A program made the position numbers and the translations under genes. Under the pieces are notes generated by a model that had not been told where the DNA came from, did not search any database, and worked only from the letters and a program-made list of their open reading frames with translations. Shown here piece by piece: positions 22,046 through 33,333 of a DNA stretch of 64,000 nt (position 1 is its first letter; the number at the start of each line of letters is the position of its first letter). Origin of the DNA: Wolfiporia cocos (taxonomy: Eukaryota; Basidiomycota; Agaricomycetes; Polyporales; Phaeolaceae); assembly GCA_029448655.1 (NCBI GenBank), contig JACCLO010000008.1:1798001-1862000 (forward strand), read 5' to 3'.

Positions 22046-25000
22046 TTAAGGTTCGACGTCCCGGCGAAGAAGTTCCATTTCTTCCGCTTCGATATCTGGT
22101 GTACTAGAGCCTACTGAAAGGATAGATTTTGTGTCGTCATCGAAGTGGCGGCCAGTATGGCCAAATCCTTGGTCCTTCCTCTCGCCTTTGTTCGCATGCC
22201 TTTCGTAACTCACATGAGTTCCGATAACTACGTCCGACTGGTCAAGTTTGATTACTAGAAGTTGGGCAATTCGGTTCCCTTCTTCTATGTCGTAAGCCTC
22301 ATGTCCTAGATTCATTATCATTACTTGGATTTCTCCCCTATAGTCCCAGTCTATAACTCCGCCGACTACTTGAAGACATTTCTTTGCCATTGACGATCTG
22401 GTGGCTAGTTGTCCATAGGTTCCATAGGGCAAAAGTATTTTTAAGCCCGTTGGAACGCTAACTAGCTGTCCAGGTGGTATGACGATGTCTTCAGTAGCGT
22501 AGATGTCGTATCCGGCTGAGTTGACTGTTCCTTTCTTTGGGTAGTAATCCGAATGTTCGGACTTGAGGGCAAACTCGATGTAGTCGTTGAAGGCTAGGCC
22601 TTCTTCTACAAAGTTACCGTTCGGGTCCCGGACGAGGTACTTTCGTTCATTAGCACGCTCTTCCGGGGTGAACTCTTCGTTTGCGAGTAGCCAGTCGTCT
22701 GGCCAAAGGTAGCGATCGCCAACTTGCCAGTCGTCGTCGTCTTCGGGGTCCGCTACGCGAACGCGGGGTTGTTTCTGTCTCGAAGATCTGCGCGGTCCAT
22801 CTTCGGTGGTCATCTTATCGCGCTTGTAATCGACAATAAGATCCTTGGCGGACTGCAGGTGTTCTTCGTTTTTCCAAGAGTCATGTTCCATAGTGAAACC
22901 CTTCCATCGTACCAGGAATTGAAGTCTTCCTTTTGCGGTCCATCAATGGTTTAGGATCCCTTCTACTTCGTACTCATCATCATCAGCCTTTTCAGGCTCG
23001 ACACTTTTGCCTGTATAGGGCACCAGTTTGGAGGCGTGGAAAACCGGGTGATAGGCGCGATACTGTTCATCCATGTGTAGTCTGAACGTGACCGGACTTA
23101 GTTTTTCAACTATCTTGAACGGTCCTATATATCGAGGGGCCAGACTCCTTTCGGTTGTCTGGTAATCCCTGACGTCTACCATGACTTTGTCTCCGACGTT
23201 GAAGGGTACATCTTGTGCTTTAAGATCATAGTACCACTTCATCCTCTCTGATGCCAGCTGTAAAGCTGCTTGTGCCTGCTGTTGGGCGTTCCATCGGTTG
23301 TGTGCGATCTCGTTGAGATCCGTGTCTTCTGTGAGGGCCAAATCTGCTGGTCCCGCTACCGGGTGCCTTCCAAGTTCCATATAGAACGGAGAGAACTTAG
23401 TGCTCTCAGATGCTACATTGTCATATGCAAACTCTGCCGTCGGGAGGTACTGTGACCAATCGTCCTTTCGGTATGAGTTAACGTAGCACCTAAGATATTG
23501 CTCTAAGTTCTGATTTGTTCTTTCGGTCTGCCCGTCTGTCTGGGGGTGATATGCGGTTGTCATAGACCTCTCGATTCCTAGTTCTTTGCACCATGCTCCG
23601 AAAAGCTGGGATGCAAATTGCACTCCTCTGTCCGATATGATTTGGCGTGGTAATCCATGTATTGGATAGAACCTGCCATAAAGGATTCTAACTAGATCCT
23701 TTGTTGCAAATCGGCTGGAGATTGGGAAGAACCGGGATCGTTTCGTGAGTCTGTCTACGACTACCATTATTGCGTCGTACACCTTGTTGTCGACTTTTGA
23801 CTTGGGCAGATACATGATGAAGTCTATGGTTATGACTTCCCATGGTGTTCCTGGAACCGGGTTGGGAATAAGCGGACCGTAAGGTTTTTGTGGCCTATTC
23901 TTCATTCGTTGACACGTGTCGCATTTCTGGACATAGTGCTTTACCGATGTCGTAAGTCCTGGCCACCAGTAGTTGCGAGCGATCAACTCGTATGTTTTCC
24001 ACCTGCCGTAATGGCCGGCGGTCGGATGATCGTGATGCATCTCTAATACCCTATTTCTAAGGTTTTCTGGTAGCTTCGGTACATATACCTTGTTACGGTA
24101 TAGTAACAAACCATTTTCATGGTTCCAGTCCTGCAATGTTTTGCCGAATTCTCGAGGTCCTGCAGCTAGAAGGTCTTTGTATCCCTTAACAACGCTTTTC
24201 TGATATCCCTTAGGAGATCGTCATCAGGTACCGTGGCCTGGTGAGAGGACTCGATTGCACGAATCGCAACTTCGTTCGTGAAATTTGCAAAAAATTCGTC
24301 TTTAAGCAAAATTTTATCACGATTGTCGAGTTCCACCCCCTCCTCATGGTCTGGCCTCCTGGACAGAGGGTCTGCTCTTAGCATTGTTTTTCCTGGCTTG
24401 TGGTGCATAGTGAAATTGAAGCGGGATAGGTAGAGAGCCCATCGCGCTTGTCGCCGTGTGAGTTTTTGTGCCGTCTTGAAGTATGTCAGATTTAGGTGGT
24501 CTGACCATACTTCGAACTTTTCCGGATGGCCTTCTAAGTAATGCCGCCATTCTTCTAATGATCGAATAATGGCAAGCATTTCTTTGTCGTAGATTTCGTA
24601 GTTACGTTCCAGGGCAGTCATACTTTTGGAGTAGTATGCACAGGGTAACCATTTTTTGGTTTCTGGGTCCCACTGTGAGAGTACTGAACCGGTTGCGAAA
24701 TCTGAGGCGTCGGCTTCGATAAGGAATTTGTTTTCCCTATCCGGAATTCGTAAGACGGGTGCGGTCGTAAATGCCCGCTTCAACTCGATAAATGCCTGCT
24801 CTTGGGCATCTCCCCAGGTCCATTTCTGGTCCTTCTTGGTCAATGTCGTTAACGGCTTTACTACTTTGGAGAAGTCCTTAATGAAGCGCCTATAGAAGTT
24901 GGCGAACCCCAAAAATGCTTGGACTTCTTTGACTTTGGACGGTCTCGGCCATGAAATTACTCCGCTTAATTTGGCGGGGTCCATTTCGATACGGCCTTTT

Positions 25001-25062
25001 GCAATTATCATGCCGGGGTACTCGATGCTACTTTGCTCGAAAAAGCATTTTTCGGGGCCTGT
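22046..25062 (-). pseudogene. Truncated pol of element I: RT C-half, RNase H, integrase, chromodomain, dUTPase
   Basis: In minus order: RT thumb PEKCFFEQSSIEYPGM (about 25060); RNase H IEADASDFATG and YDKEMLAIIRSLEEW; a frameshift near 24150-24190; integrase HHDHPTAGHYG, CDTCQRMK, TIDFIMYLP, SDRGVQFASQLF, QTDGQTERTNQ; GPF/Y APRYIGPFKIVEKL; chromodomain EYEVEGILNH, stop, FLVRWKGFTMEHDSW; then dUTPase with AGYDIYATED, ATRSSMA (motif 2), GGVIDWDYRGEI, GNRIAQLL and QGFGHTG. TGA at 22943-22945 splits the chromodomain (CGA to TGA). The dUTPase motifs are all present, with changes in motifs 2 and 5. Protease and RT palm (YxDD) are absent. Confidence 0.88.
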
Positions 25063-26593
25063 TGCGGGTTTGGTGGTACAGGGGGGCCAGATGGACCCGA
25101 TCCCTGCGTGCCGGTACCGGTCGGGGGGTTTGCACCCACACCTGCTGGTACTGCGGCTATCGCCACCTGGGCCGCGGCCAGATCTTTTTCAAGATCTCGG
25201 ATCCTCTGCTCGAACGTCTTTAGGCCGTTTATTCCGGCGGCCTGTACCGCTAGCTTGTCTTCAGCTAGCCGGAGGCGATCGTAGAGGTACTGCGAGTAAT
25301 GCGCGGCTTCCTGGATTTCTCGATGGTAGACCATCATGCGTTGGTTGTACCGGTGGCGTTGTAGCGCCGCGACTCTGTCCGTGTATGCCCTTCCTACGCC
25401 TGTTGCCATGAGATATGCATTTACGCTGCCCTGCAGCGCGTCCTCGAGGTCCTCTGGGTACTCGATCATCTCCGAGACAAATTCTCGGATGGTGTCGTGT
25501 GGGGGGTGGACCATTGGGACGTTGTCGATCGCTATTGGCTGGTAGCGACCGAGGCTTTTCGGGGCAGATGGTACCCCTAATAGGGGACTTGGGACGTGTT
25601 CGGGTATCGTCCCGTCCTCTACCAGAGGCATGGCTTCGCGGTTATGGATGGGGTATGGGATGTCTGCCGGTATTTGTCACGGATGTGCCCGGGGGGCCAC
25701 TGTACGTCTCCTCGCCTTAGTTGTATGTGCGGCGCTAGGCGTACGCCGCACCGCTACGCTAACGCTACTCTCACGTCGCGCCCAGTTACTGTATATCACC
25801 TGACCGCCTGGTTAGCGCTGTAGGGTAGCGCGCGCCTCAGGTACAGTCACTTATGGTCACAGTATGTCATGTAGCGTTACTTGTCACCTGATCCCTTAGA
25901 TACGGCGCACAGGCCATCTCTTTAGGGCAGTACTAGTAGTATCCACGCTCATGTATATAATATACGACAAGATGGGGCTTACTCCCCATCTTTAGGATTC
26001 TCGTCATTGAGCGCAAGCTCCTCTCTTACCACCAGTCTGTGTGCGCTCGGGCCCGGGGCCTCATCTTCTCTCTCTTGACTGTCTAAGTTGTGTGCGCCGC
26101 CTTCGCCGTCTGCGGGGTTAGGTGGCTGCGGGTACGCTCGCTTATGCAAACGTATGTCCGTATGAGTTCACCTCGCTGACCGTATGAGTACGACGTGGGT
26201 GTCGTTGCATGGCCTATGCAGGCCTGTGGAGGGTTGTGGGGGGTTCCCCTGTAGCCAGGGTCGCACAGACCGGTAAGTCTGTGACAGTATTCCAATCAGA
26301 GGTAGGTTGCGGGCGCGCTCAGGAGGTTGAATTTGTTGCTCTCCTGGGTGCGCGGGGTCAACCCACGGGTCTTCCATCTCCTGCTGGATGGACTGGTCGA
26401 TGCTCTGGTCGTATGCCCCTGGGGGCCTTGTGGTGGATGTGGAGCTGGCGGGTGGTGGGTTCTGGCTCGAACCAGACGCTTGGGGTGCCTCTGTAGGGGA
26501 GCGGGCGAGTCCTCGTCCCCGGAATATTCCGGATTCGAGAGCTGCCTCGCTCTCTTCACGGGCTGCCTGGCTTCTGGTGCGGGGTGGGGCCAT
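25008..26593 (-). pseudogene. gag of element I, interrupted by H LTR, 3' part deleted
   Basis: Starts at ATG 26593 (MAPPRTRSQAAREESEAA), runs to 26292, is interrupted by the H LTR at 25675-26286, and resumes at 25674 with a helical segment (KTFEQRIRDLEKDLAAAQ) and a Gly/Pro linker (PTGTGTQGSGPSGPPVPPNP). At about 25065 it joins the RT sequence out of frame. Capsid core and zinc knuckle are gone. Compared with gag of F and G, only the N-terminal third remains. Confidence 0.75.
25675..26286 (+). repeat. Solo H-type LTR in gag of I, TSD GTATT
   Basis: 612 bp, TGTCACGGATGTG to AAGTCTGTGACA, with GTATT at 25670-25674 and 26287-26291. It contains the H signature blocks in the opposite orientation to the copies at 1-541 and 60758 (GGATTCTCGTCATTGAGC, TATATAATATACGAC), so the sense strand here is plus. 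Confidence 0.88.
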
Positions 26594-26751
26594 TTTATTT
26601 TTCTAGTGGAAGGGTAAGCGTCCTATTCCTAGGTAAGAAGGATTCTAAGCCAAGTAAAAACAGAATGTTGCTTTTTGCGTAGTGGATCTTTTTCAAGATC
26701 CCTTAGTCACACGTTATGTCCAGTATACACGACCCAATGTATTTCTACATT

Positions 26752-27643
26752 TTATACACGCTCGAACGAGTAATTGTCCATGTTTTCGTACGCCCAGTCT
26801 TCCGGAATGAAGAAATTTAGATCTTTGATGCGATAGATGATGCGATCTAATTCGCTTCCGTCATTCCTGACCTGTTTGCACAATTTTATCATTCGTTTTG
26901 CGTCACGAATGAATTTGCGCTCGTCAGCGTTGGAGAACCGGTGCTCGAGGTTGCTCCGCTTCCAGGCCCTGACTCTGATCTCGAGGTCGTCGAAGAGATT
27001 TTCGACGTAGATGTATGGCGTGCCAACCCGCGCGATGCGGTAATCGGCCATTAGCTGCCAGATACGTCTACACTCTCGAACCAGGCTGAGGAGAGTCGGC
27101 CAGGCCTGAACGGCGAGCTTCCACTGCTTCTCGCTGCAGTATACGTCGCGGTGGTTACACCACGAGGGGATGGAGGCGCGGGCTTGGGAGCTCCACTCGT
27201 AGCGGACGCGGATCATGTTCATCTGGCGCTCTGTCTGTGCGTCGATGTCGTTGGCGAGTGCGCCTCGGTGATCCATGTGCCGCCACTGGGTGACTCCGTC
27301 TGCCGCGCGCTGGGCGTCGATTGCTTCGCCGATTGCCGTTTCTACCGTAGTGACGTCGCACGCCGCAAGTTGCTGGGCTAGCACGCGGGCTGCACCAGCT
27401 TCCTCACGGGCACGACGCCGCTGGAAACGGATTTCGGCGCGGTTGCGCTCTTCTGCTCCTTCCCGTCGTATCGCAGCTCGTTCTTCTGGTGTTATACGAG
27501 CCGGCATACCGTGACGTACGGTAGCCGGCTGGGTGTTGTCGACTCGGCGAGTGCACTGGTATCTCCCGCGAGAGAGGTACCTCCAGGGCCTGTCTTCGAT
27601 GACGGGCTCGCCGATGCGGTCGATCAGGGGTGTGTTGGACATT
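26752..27643 (-). CDS. ORF1 of element I (protein of unknown function upstream of gag)
   Basis: Start ATG at 27643 (MSNTPLIDRIGEPVIED), stop at 26752-26754, about 296 aa. Arg-rich helical N-half (EERAAIRREGAEERNRAEIR), then NHRDVYCSEKQWKLAV, and a C-half of predicted helices (FDDLEIRVRAWKR, ADERKFIRDAKRMIKLCKQV). The RDV-C-EKxW motif and the following helix pattern recur in ORF1 of F (52068-52883) at the same place in the element, and G ORF1 shares the C-terminal helix pattern. No known domain is recognised and no zinc or catalytic motif is visible. A coiled-coil RNA-binding or particle-associated role would be speculation. Confidence 0.7.
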
Positions 27644-28221
27644 GTGACTAAGTGTGTTACTACGTAAGCTATCTGTAATAAAACCCAGGCTAACGGGTAT
27701 CTAGGTCTTGTTTCTTGAAGCTCACACGGGTGGTACGGGAGTTGCCGCAGAGGGGATACGCAAGTCACGCTTGCTAGGCGTGCTCGGGTTCGGATTTACT
27801 GGTATTACACCAGATGGAGCCGTTACTCCCGATCTCATGTCTAGCAGCGCCGTCTTAGGGGACCATTTACGCCACCGAAGGAGACATGTTAACTCCATTC
27901 GTATCGGCTTGGACCCTCATAGCGTTATCCGCTAGACCTTCTAGGCCGAAGCCCAAAGATCGCCCCTTACGCCATTTGGGGGGAGGCATGGTTGATCATC
28001 TACCGCGCAGGTGCATGACACAGGCGGTGACTCTCTACTGCGCACGAAGGCGCCCCCTTAGCCTTGGGGATCAGGCATAATATATCCTCCAGAACCCACG
28101 CGTACCGTTTGTAACCTATCCCCCTAATCCCTAAGGAAAAGGGCGTGTGCGCATACAAGACCTGTAACAAAACAGTACCAGGGACCAAAGGTCTGGGGTA
28201 CTTTCGAAAGTTCTATTCAAA
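27644..28221 (-). promoter_or_regulatory. Leader of element I: self-primer site and conserved hairpin
   Basis: In minus sense, GAATAGAACT (plus 28209-28218) lies 3 nt after the 5' LTR and is the exact complement of AGTTCTATTC in the LTR (plus 28355-28364), 27 nt after the TATA box at 28391-28398. A hairpin with loop GTAAT (TGGT-GTAAT-ACCA in sense) is at 27800-27812. No tRNA primer site is visible. Confidence 0.7.
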
Positions 28222-28720
28222 TGACACAGACTAATGTCAATGCTTACTTTACTAGTGACGTTGAAGGGGGTCAGGCTAGTAAAGGCTATACAAGCTAGAG
28301 ACGAAGTCGATTGTAGGCAGAGGCTGGTTAAGCCGTAGGACTGAAAGTCGAGGTGAATAGAACTGAGGTCTTAACGCCTCAGAGCTCCAGTATATATACA
28401 TGCATGGTAAGACCCCTAATATTCCGTAGGACCCGTAGTACCTAGTATCAGTAATCTACCATGTGATCTGTGTGTAAGCCCGGGTGTCGCCCGAGGCTCT
28501 CAGTCAGCCTGCACGTGACTTGTCACATGCTCAAGAATCCGGACTAATGTAATAGACCCCGATGGAACTTGCCAGAAGGTTCCAGGTCTAGAACTCATGG
28601 ACCTCCAACCGTATCTAAGGTTTCGTAAGTACCTATCTACTTGGACTTATATGTGATAATGCTAGAATAATTCGTAGAAGTCTAGGAAAAATGACTAAAA
28701 ATTAGGAAAAATCTGTGACA
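28222..28720 (-). repeat. 5' LTR of element I
   Basis: 499 bp, almost identical to 21536-22034. It contains the TATA box TATATATA at 28391 (antisense view) and the predicted RNA start at about 28364. Confidence 0.92.
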
Positions 28721-29051
28721 CACCGTCAACGACAAATCGCAGCGTGGGTACAACATCCAGATCCCGGAGGATTACGAATCCTGGAAACAGGCTATCCTCC
28801 GAACTGACAACGCGATGCGTCGACTCCGGGACGAAGAAAAGCTGCGGAGCACCAAGGGTACCACGGACAAGGGCAAGGAGCATGCTAAGCCCGAGCGCGC
28901 TCCCCGAGCGGAGCCAACAGCCGAAGAAAGGGCGAACCTGCTCAAGAGGAAGTGCCACTCTTGCAGCAAGACACAGGCTGAGGCACCTGGCAAAGGATGC
29001 ACCAAGACATCCTGGCACCAGCCGAACTGGCTATCCAAGACCAACACCACC

Positions 29052-29760
29052 TCTTACGGGTCGAATACCCGTTTGTATATTCGAGTCGCGAATATAGATC
29101 GTTCTTCTGCACTTAGGCTTGTTGCCGTATGCAAGGCAAATACTCGTTAGATGCCTTCAAGTCCTAGGTGAAATTCCTAGGAGATCGTATAATATCCAAT
29201 ACGCGTTAGAGGATATAATCTGTTCAGGTGCGAGTCGAAATAGAATATAAGACTCGCCTAAGTCCGAGAAGTCAGTGTGCACTTCGAGGACTTAGTCGTT
29301 CGGTTGCTCGAGCGAAAAATACTGAGCGTAGTTTCCTACGTTTGAGAACGAGTATAAGACTTCTTGTTTGTACAACAAGGTCGAGCTGAAGAGCCTCAAC
29401 AGTAGGTACATTAGTTTATATACTACGTTGGGTTTCAGGGGTCAAGTCCGTCCCAGATGCCACCGATACTATCTACGCTATAGTACCAAACGTTTGATAG
29501 GTATGTAGTGATATACCTGAGATGATAGATAGGAATGATGGCGGTTGAACGCCATCTATCAGCTAACAAACGATGAACATGAAACGGTGGCAGAGTTGGA
29601 TCTGCCAAAGATGAAACGCGCCCTGTAGACTAGTGCAACTGGGGATGCGCCCAGTAGAGTCACGAGTAGCCAGGGGAGTTGGTTGCGCAACAAGTCCCTG
29701 TATCGTATTCGCCCAGTGGTGAGTTCTGTCGATATTCGAAAAATCAAAATAACCGTAACA
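29052..29760 (-). repeat. L-type LTR at a chimeric junction
   Basis: 709 bp, reverse orientation of the LTR at 11723-12432. The sense start TGTTACGG lies at 29760 and the distal end (CTCTTACGGG) at 29052, with a G-to-C change in the terminal TGTTACGGG. It is flanked by gag of E on the left (CCACC) and gag of F' on the right (GTACC). The flanks do not match, so it is not a simple solo LTR. Confidence 0.8.
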
Positions 29761-31072
29761 GTACCCTTCAATCTCCTTTTTGGCAATTTTCTAATCCGTC
29801 TTCTTGCCGTATACCTTCTCGATCGTTTCCGCAAACGTTTTACAGGTGTGCCCCGAGGTTTGTCCGGCAGCGATCTTATCAACTACCGGTGACATGTATT
29901 GGTAGGCCTCGCCCATGAGCCGTAGCAGGGCTTGGCGAACCTTGTCTTCCTCGAGGGTCACCTTGGCGTCTGCGAAATACATGCCCATCTTCTGGATCCA
30001 TTCCTTTGATGAGATGGAATCCTTAGGGCCCGAGAACTTCGGTGGCTGAGTCGGTTTGGTCTGTTGGAAGTTGACCATTGTGGCAGCTGCTGGCGCGGCT
30101 GCCGGTGCGTTTTTTAGAGCGGTTAACTCCGCTTCGAGTTGGTCGATTCTATTAATTAGTGCCGTGACCTGGGCACCGCTGGGTCCCGCAGTTGACACTT
30201 CCGGACGCTTCTGCAGTGTTCTGATATCTTTCTATGCGAACAAATCGATTTTCGGAAAGGGTATCCAATTGTTGCCGCAAACTCTCTGCTTCCTCTAGTG
30301 CTTCGATTCTATTTTGAAGCACCTGGTTGTGGCTCCGAATTTGGTTGGTTTTATTCCAGACCATTTCCAAATCCGTGTCCACCCGGCCTTTGTAAGCCGC
30401 GAGGTTGCTGTAGAGGTGGTTTTTGGCTTGGTACAGCGCCTCTCTGTAAGCTTCTTTTCCCACCTGCAGAACTTCGTCTGAGGCGGCCACTTCCAGAGTG
30501 CGCTGCAACCTTCCCTTTTTGCTCCTTTCCAGCTGCGCGACGATTTCCAGAGTCCACCTTTCATAGGAAGGGAGGAGATCGGGGAACGTCCCAAATAGGG
30601 GCTCCGTGTTGACCGTTTCCTCCGGTCGTGGAGTCTCGCTGCCTTCGGGGGTGACGACTGCGTGGCGTGCGGGTGTTTCCGGGTTGAAGAGCCTGGCGGC
30701 TCTCATGCATGGAGATGCTTCTTCCTCCGAGTACCAATGGACGTCACCGTATAGGACTATGAGGTCCAACAGGGGGATGGCAGTACAGTAGTTGTCCCAC
30801 CTCCACCACGATATGTGGTTCCTGGTCGAATCTTCCCCGTAGTACTTGATGTACGCCGTATGGTTCACGTTCAGGAATGGGCGCACATGCGCCGGAATTG
30901 AGTTGAAAGAGGTTACACTCCCCCTAACTCTGATGCCGAATACGACTCGCAGGTAGTCCATCAAGCAGGTTTGCTCTCCGGGCCATGCGTGCTTGCCGAC
31001 GGCGGGGCGGTAGGCCGTAGCCACCTTGTGAGTGTTGTACAAAGCGCCTTGGACAATTGTGTAAGACACCAT
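29761..31072 (-). pseudogene. gag of truncated element F'
   Basis: Closely related to gag of F (53035-55272). ATG at 31072 (MVSYTIVQGALYN), shared segments PAVGKHAWPGEQTCLMDYL and a Gag core (FSGPKDSISSKEWIQKMGMY). It is cut at 29761 by the L-type LTR, inside the core at the ...EGYFG region of F. A frame change near 30200-30240 and a stop near 29797 mark it as dead. About two thirds of gag and all of pol are missing. Confidence 0.82.
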
Positions 31073-31249
31073 TGCTGGACAGTATTCGTCAGCTTGAGTT
31101 ATTTTCTTCCTTAAACGATAATTCAAGAAAAAAGTGCCTTTTCAGGACTTTTCGCAATCAATGCCATGCACCAAAAAATAATGCCTTTTCAGGACTTCCT
31201 ATCTACTACAACTGAGGTTTGCCAAGGTCGAAGTCGAGGCCGCTATGTA

Positions 31250-32017
31250 CTAGATGGGTTTTAAGTACGTAACGTGCTGTTTCACATCTAGGTCTCCAAA
31301 AACGTGCTCCACCCTCCTGATATATTTTTCAAGGCGGCGGAGATCTTGGTTCTTCATGGAGTCCTGACGGATTCTTTGCTCCAGGTGTGTGGAGAGGTCG
31401 TCGAAGTCGGTGACGAGGGTGGTGAATTTCGCTATGATGGGGGCCGTGGTGGTTGCGTCGGGGACTTTCCATAGCCGGAAGAGGTTCTTGTGGGTGGCGT
31501 TCATCTGCTTGTCGATTTCTAAAAACCAGTCCCACTTCTTTTCCGTGCAGTGGACGTCTTTGGGGTTCGGAAGACCCCGCTTCTCAACCCACTCGGCCGG
31601 CAATCTAAGCTCCTCCACTCTCTCCAACAACGACTTCTTTGGGGGTTGAATTCGCTCCCGAAGACTCCTCACCATTCTCTCGTCCTCGACCCTCTTCCTG
31701 GCCACCTCGGCGATCAGCTGATCCAGGCTCTGTTTCTGGATCCGAGCCTCGAGCTTCTCCTTCTGTTGGAGAAGCTTGTCGAGCTTCTTCCGTCTGATAT
31801 CGGCGAGGGCGGCCTCGTGGTTGACCCTTCGGATCTCCTCCGGGTCGGCTGGCTTCCTGTAGAAGATGTTGTTGCCCTTCCGGGACTTTCCTTGCTTTGG
31901 GGCTGTGACCGCGGAAATGCGGTCTTCGAGCGATTTAGAGGAGGCAATGTGCCATTCCTCGCGCTCCCCCGTAGCGGCGTTTCTCGGAGTAACCGTGAAA
32001 CGTGGTGCTTTCGGCAT
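31250..32017 (-). CDS. ORF1 of truncated element F'
   Basis: 255 aa, ATG at 32017 (MPKAPRFTVTPRNAATGERE), the homologue of F ORF1 (271 aa) with mostly conservative changes and a shorter C-terminus. It keeps the basic N-terminus, long charged helices (QKEKLEARIQKQSLDQLIAE) and the PKDVHCTEKKWDW motif. The reading frame is open although the rest of F' is broken. Confidence 0.75.
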   Translation of the reverse strand: MPKAPRFTVTPRNAATGEREEWHIASSKSLEDRISAVTAPKQGKSRKGNNIFYRKPADPEEIRRVNHEAALADIRRKKLDKLLQQKEKLEARIQKQSLDQLIAEVARKRVEDERMVRSLRERIQPPKKSLLERVEELRLPAEWVEKRGLPNPKDVHCTEKKWDWFLEIDKQMNATHKNLFRLWKVPDATTTAPIIAKFTTLVTDFDDLSTHLEQRIRQDSMKNQDLRRLEKYIRRVEHVFGDLDVKQHVTYLKPI

Positions 32018-32714
32018 GACTACGTAAAAGAAGTCTAAGTAGGCTATTCTAGTGGAAATTCACGTGGTCTTCTGTCGGGGCTTATCGTCGCTTCTTGATG
32101 TGTCGTGCGCTTATCCTCCGGCGTCAATGGGCGCTCCGCCCTCGACCGGAGTTAGTGTCGGCGACTGGATTGCGTCTCTCTCACGCTACCAGGTGGGGGA
32201 TACAGCAGGTCGTCTTCCCTTGACGCCTGGAAATGCAGGATTTGGGGTATTACACCCCGCATGTGCCCACGCCTCACTCCAGTTAGGTGGCTGCCAGTGT
32301 TTAAACCAAACCCATGCCCTGAGGGACTTAGAGGGCGCCAAGGCCAGAACTCTATCGTTCTGAAGCCGTATCGGCAGCGGTTCTAGGCAGGGCAACTCGT
32401 GCCCACCATTCCAACTCTAAATAGAGTGGCCCCTGTACGCCTGGGGATAGGCGAGAAGGTCGTCTCCGGCCCGGTCAAGAAGTTACACCGTTGCCATCGA
32501 TTCCCAACATATGGGGAAAGGCTTGTCAGCCAGTCCCCTGTTCCGCTTAAGCCTACGGTCCGGCTATTTGCCCGAAGGCGGTCCCCCAGAACCCGCTAAG
32601 GATACCCCGCTGCCTGGCGGCGAGCAGGGGTGCGCAGACGGCGACGAAAACCCCTAAGAAGAAAAAATCCCAGACCCTCAAAGAGGGCGGGGGCGAAAGC
32701 CAGTTCTATTCATA
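32018..32714 (-). promoter_or_regulatory. Leader of F' with self-primer site
   Basis: The reverse complement of ATGAATAGAACT lies at plus 32702-32713, 1 nt from the LTR, as in F. The hairpin GGGGT-GTAAT-ACCCC (sense) is at 32244-32258. A 69-codon ORF (minus 32395-32186) encodes exactly the same peptide as the one in the F leader, but the two leaders are so similar that this says little about selection. Confidence 0.65.
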
Positions 32715-33333
32715 TAACACAAGATAACACTTACTTGTTTATCTTGGTATTGCTAGTTAGGCAAGAGATAAAGCAGATGTTAAGCAAGATACGTTGAGTG
32801 GTTAACTCGTAGTATGAATGCAATGAATAGAACTGAGGCAATAGCGCTCAGCAAGGCTAGTATATATACATGATAAATAAGACCCCTAACAGTCTTATTA
32901 GGTAATACTAATGTCCGTATTCGTATGTACAAGTCCCCAGGTACCTAAGTACTGAGTAATACGCGATAAATACATATACCGATCAAAACCGGGATATAGA
33001 AAGGCGGCGTAGGCCGCACGAATGGCGTTTTGCGCTCTTGTCATTACACAAAGACGGGGCGTGACCAAAGCCCGGTCCGCTGACGTTTATACGCTGACTG
33101 CTTCCGGACGGAATGTCCGATTGGCTGGAATTAGACATGTGACTGATGGTAACTACTAGTGATAAGATAAGACCGTCGTTACGGGAGATAACGCGGCCAT
33201 CATTTGGCACGTATGTAACCGTTAACTTATGAACCAGATAAGCTAGTTATTGGTCTAGAAAGTCGTAGATAATTCGTAGAATTGCCGGAAAAATAGTAAG
33301 AAATATAGGGAAACTAGGAGAATTCTTGTGACA
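32715..33333 (-). repeat. 5' LTR of F'
   Basis: 619 bp, plus-strand TAACACAAGATAACAC to AATTCTTGTGACA, matching the 608-bp LTRs of F. It is flanked on the right by a run of C and the dUTPase of element M. The matching TSD is absent because the other end of F' is lost. Confidence 0.88.

Larger units (their letters stand above)
21536..28720 (-). mobile_element. Complete LTR element I (Ty3/Gypsy chromovirus), TSD CACCG
   Basis: 7185 bp, flanked by CACCG at 21531-21535 and 28721-28725, with 499-bp LTRs at 21536-22034 (3') and 28222-28720 (5'). I saw about three differences between the LTRs, which means a recent insertion. The order in the minus sense is leader, ORF1, gag (split by an H LTR), a truncated pol and a C-terminal dUTPase. 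Gag is joined directly to the middle of RT, so protease and half of RT are missing. It sits in gag of element E. Confidence 0.92.
20082..29051 (+). pseudogene. gag of element E, split by element I
   Basis: The coding parts are 20082-21535 and 28726-29051. The N-terminal frame (MAAQPHGIEYIRNPRPP...) is Pro-rich; after a frameshift between about 20810 and 20990 the second frame carries a Retrotrans_gag-like core (REPEAFTGTGFTDWYMRLQL, HQKFDDPDLEKKA, about 21084-21530). After element I the frame resumes (DKSQRGYNIQIPEDYESWKQ...) and reaches a Cys-rich segment CHSCSKTQAEAPGKGC. The gene ends at an L-type LTR at 29052 without protease or RT, so E is truncated. Confidence 0.75.

Noticed and set aside
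29052..29760. Interpretation of the L-type LTR as a simple solo insertion
   Set aside because: Left and right flanks belong to different elements on opposite strands and show no matching TSD.
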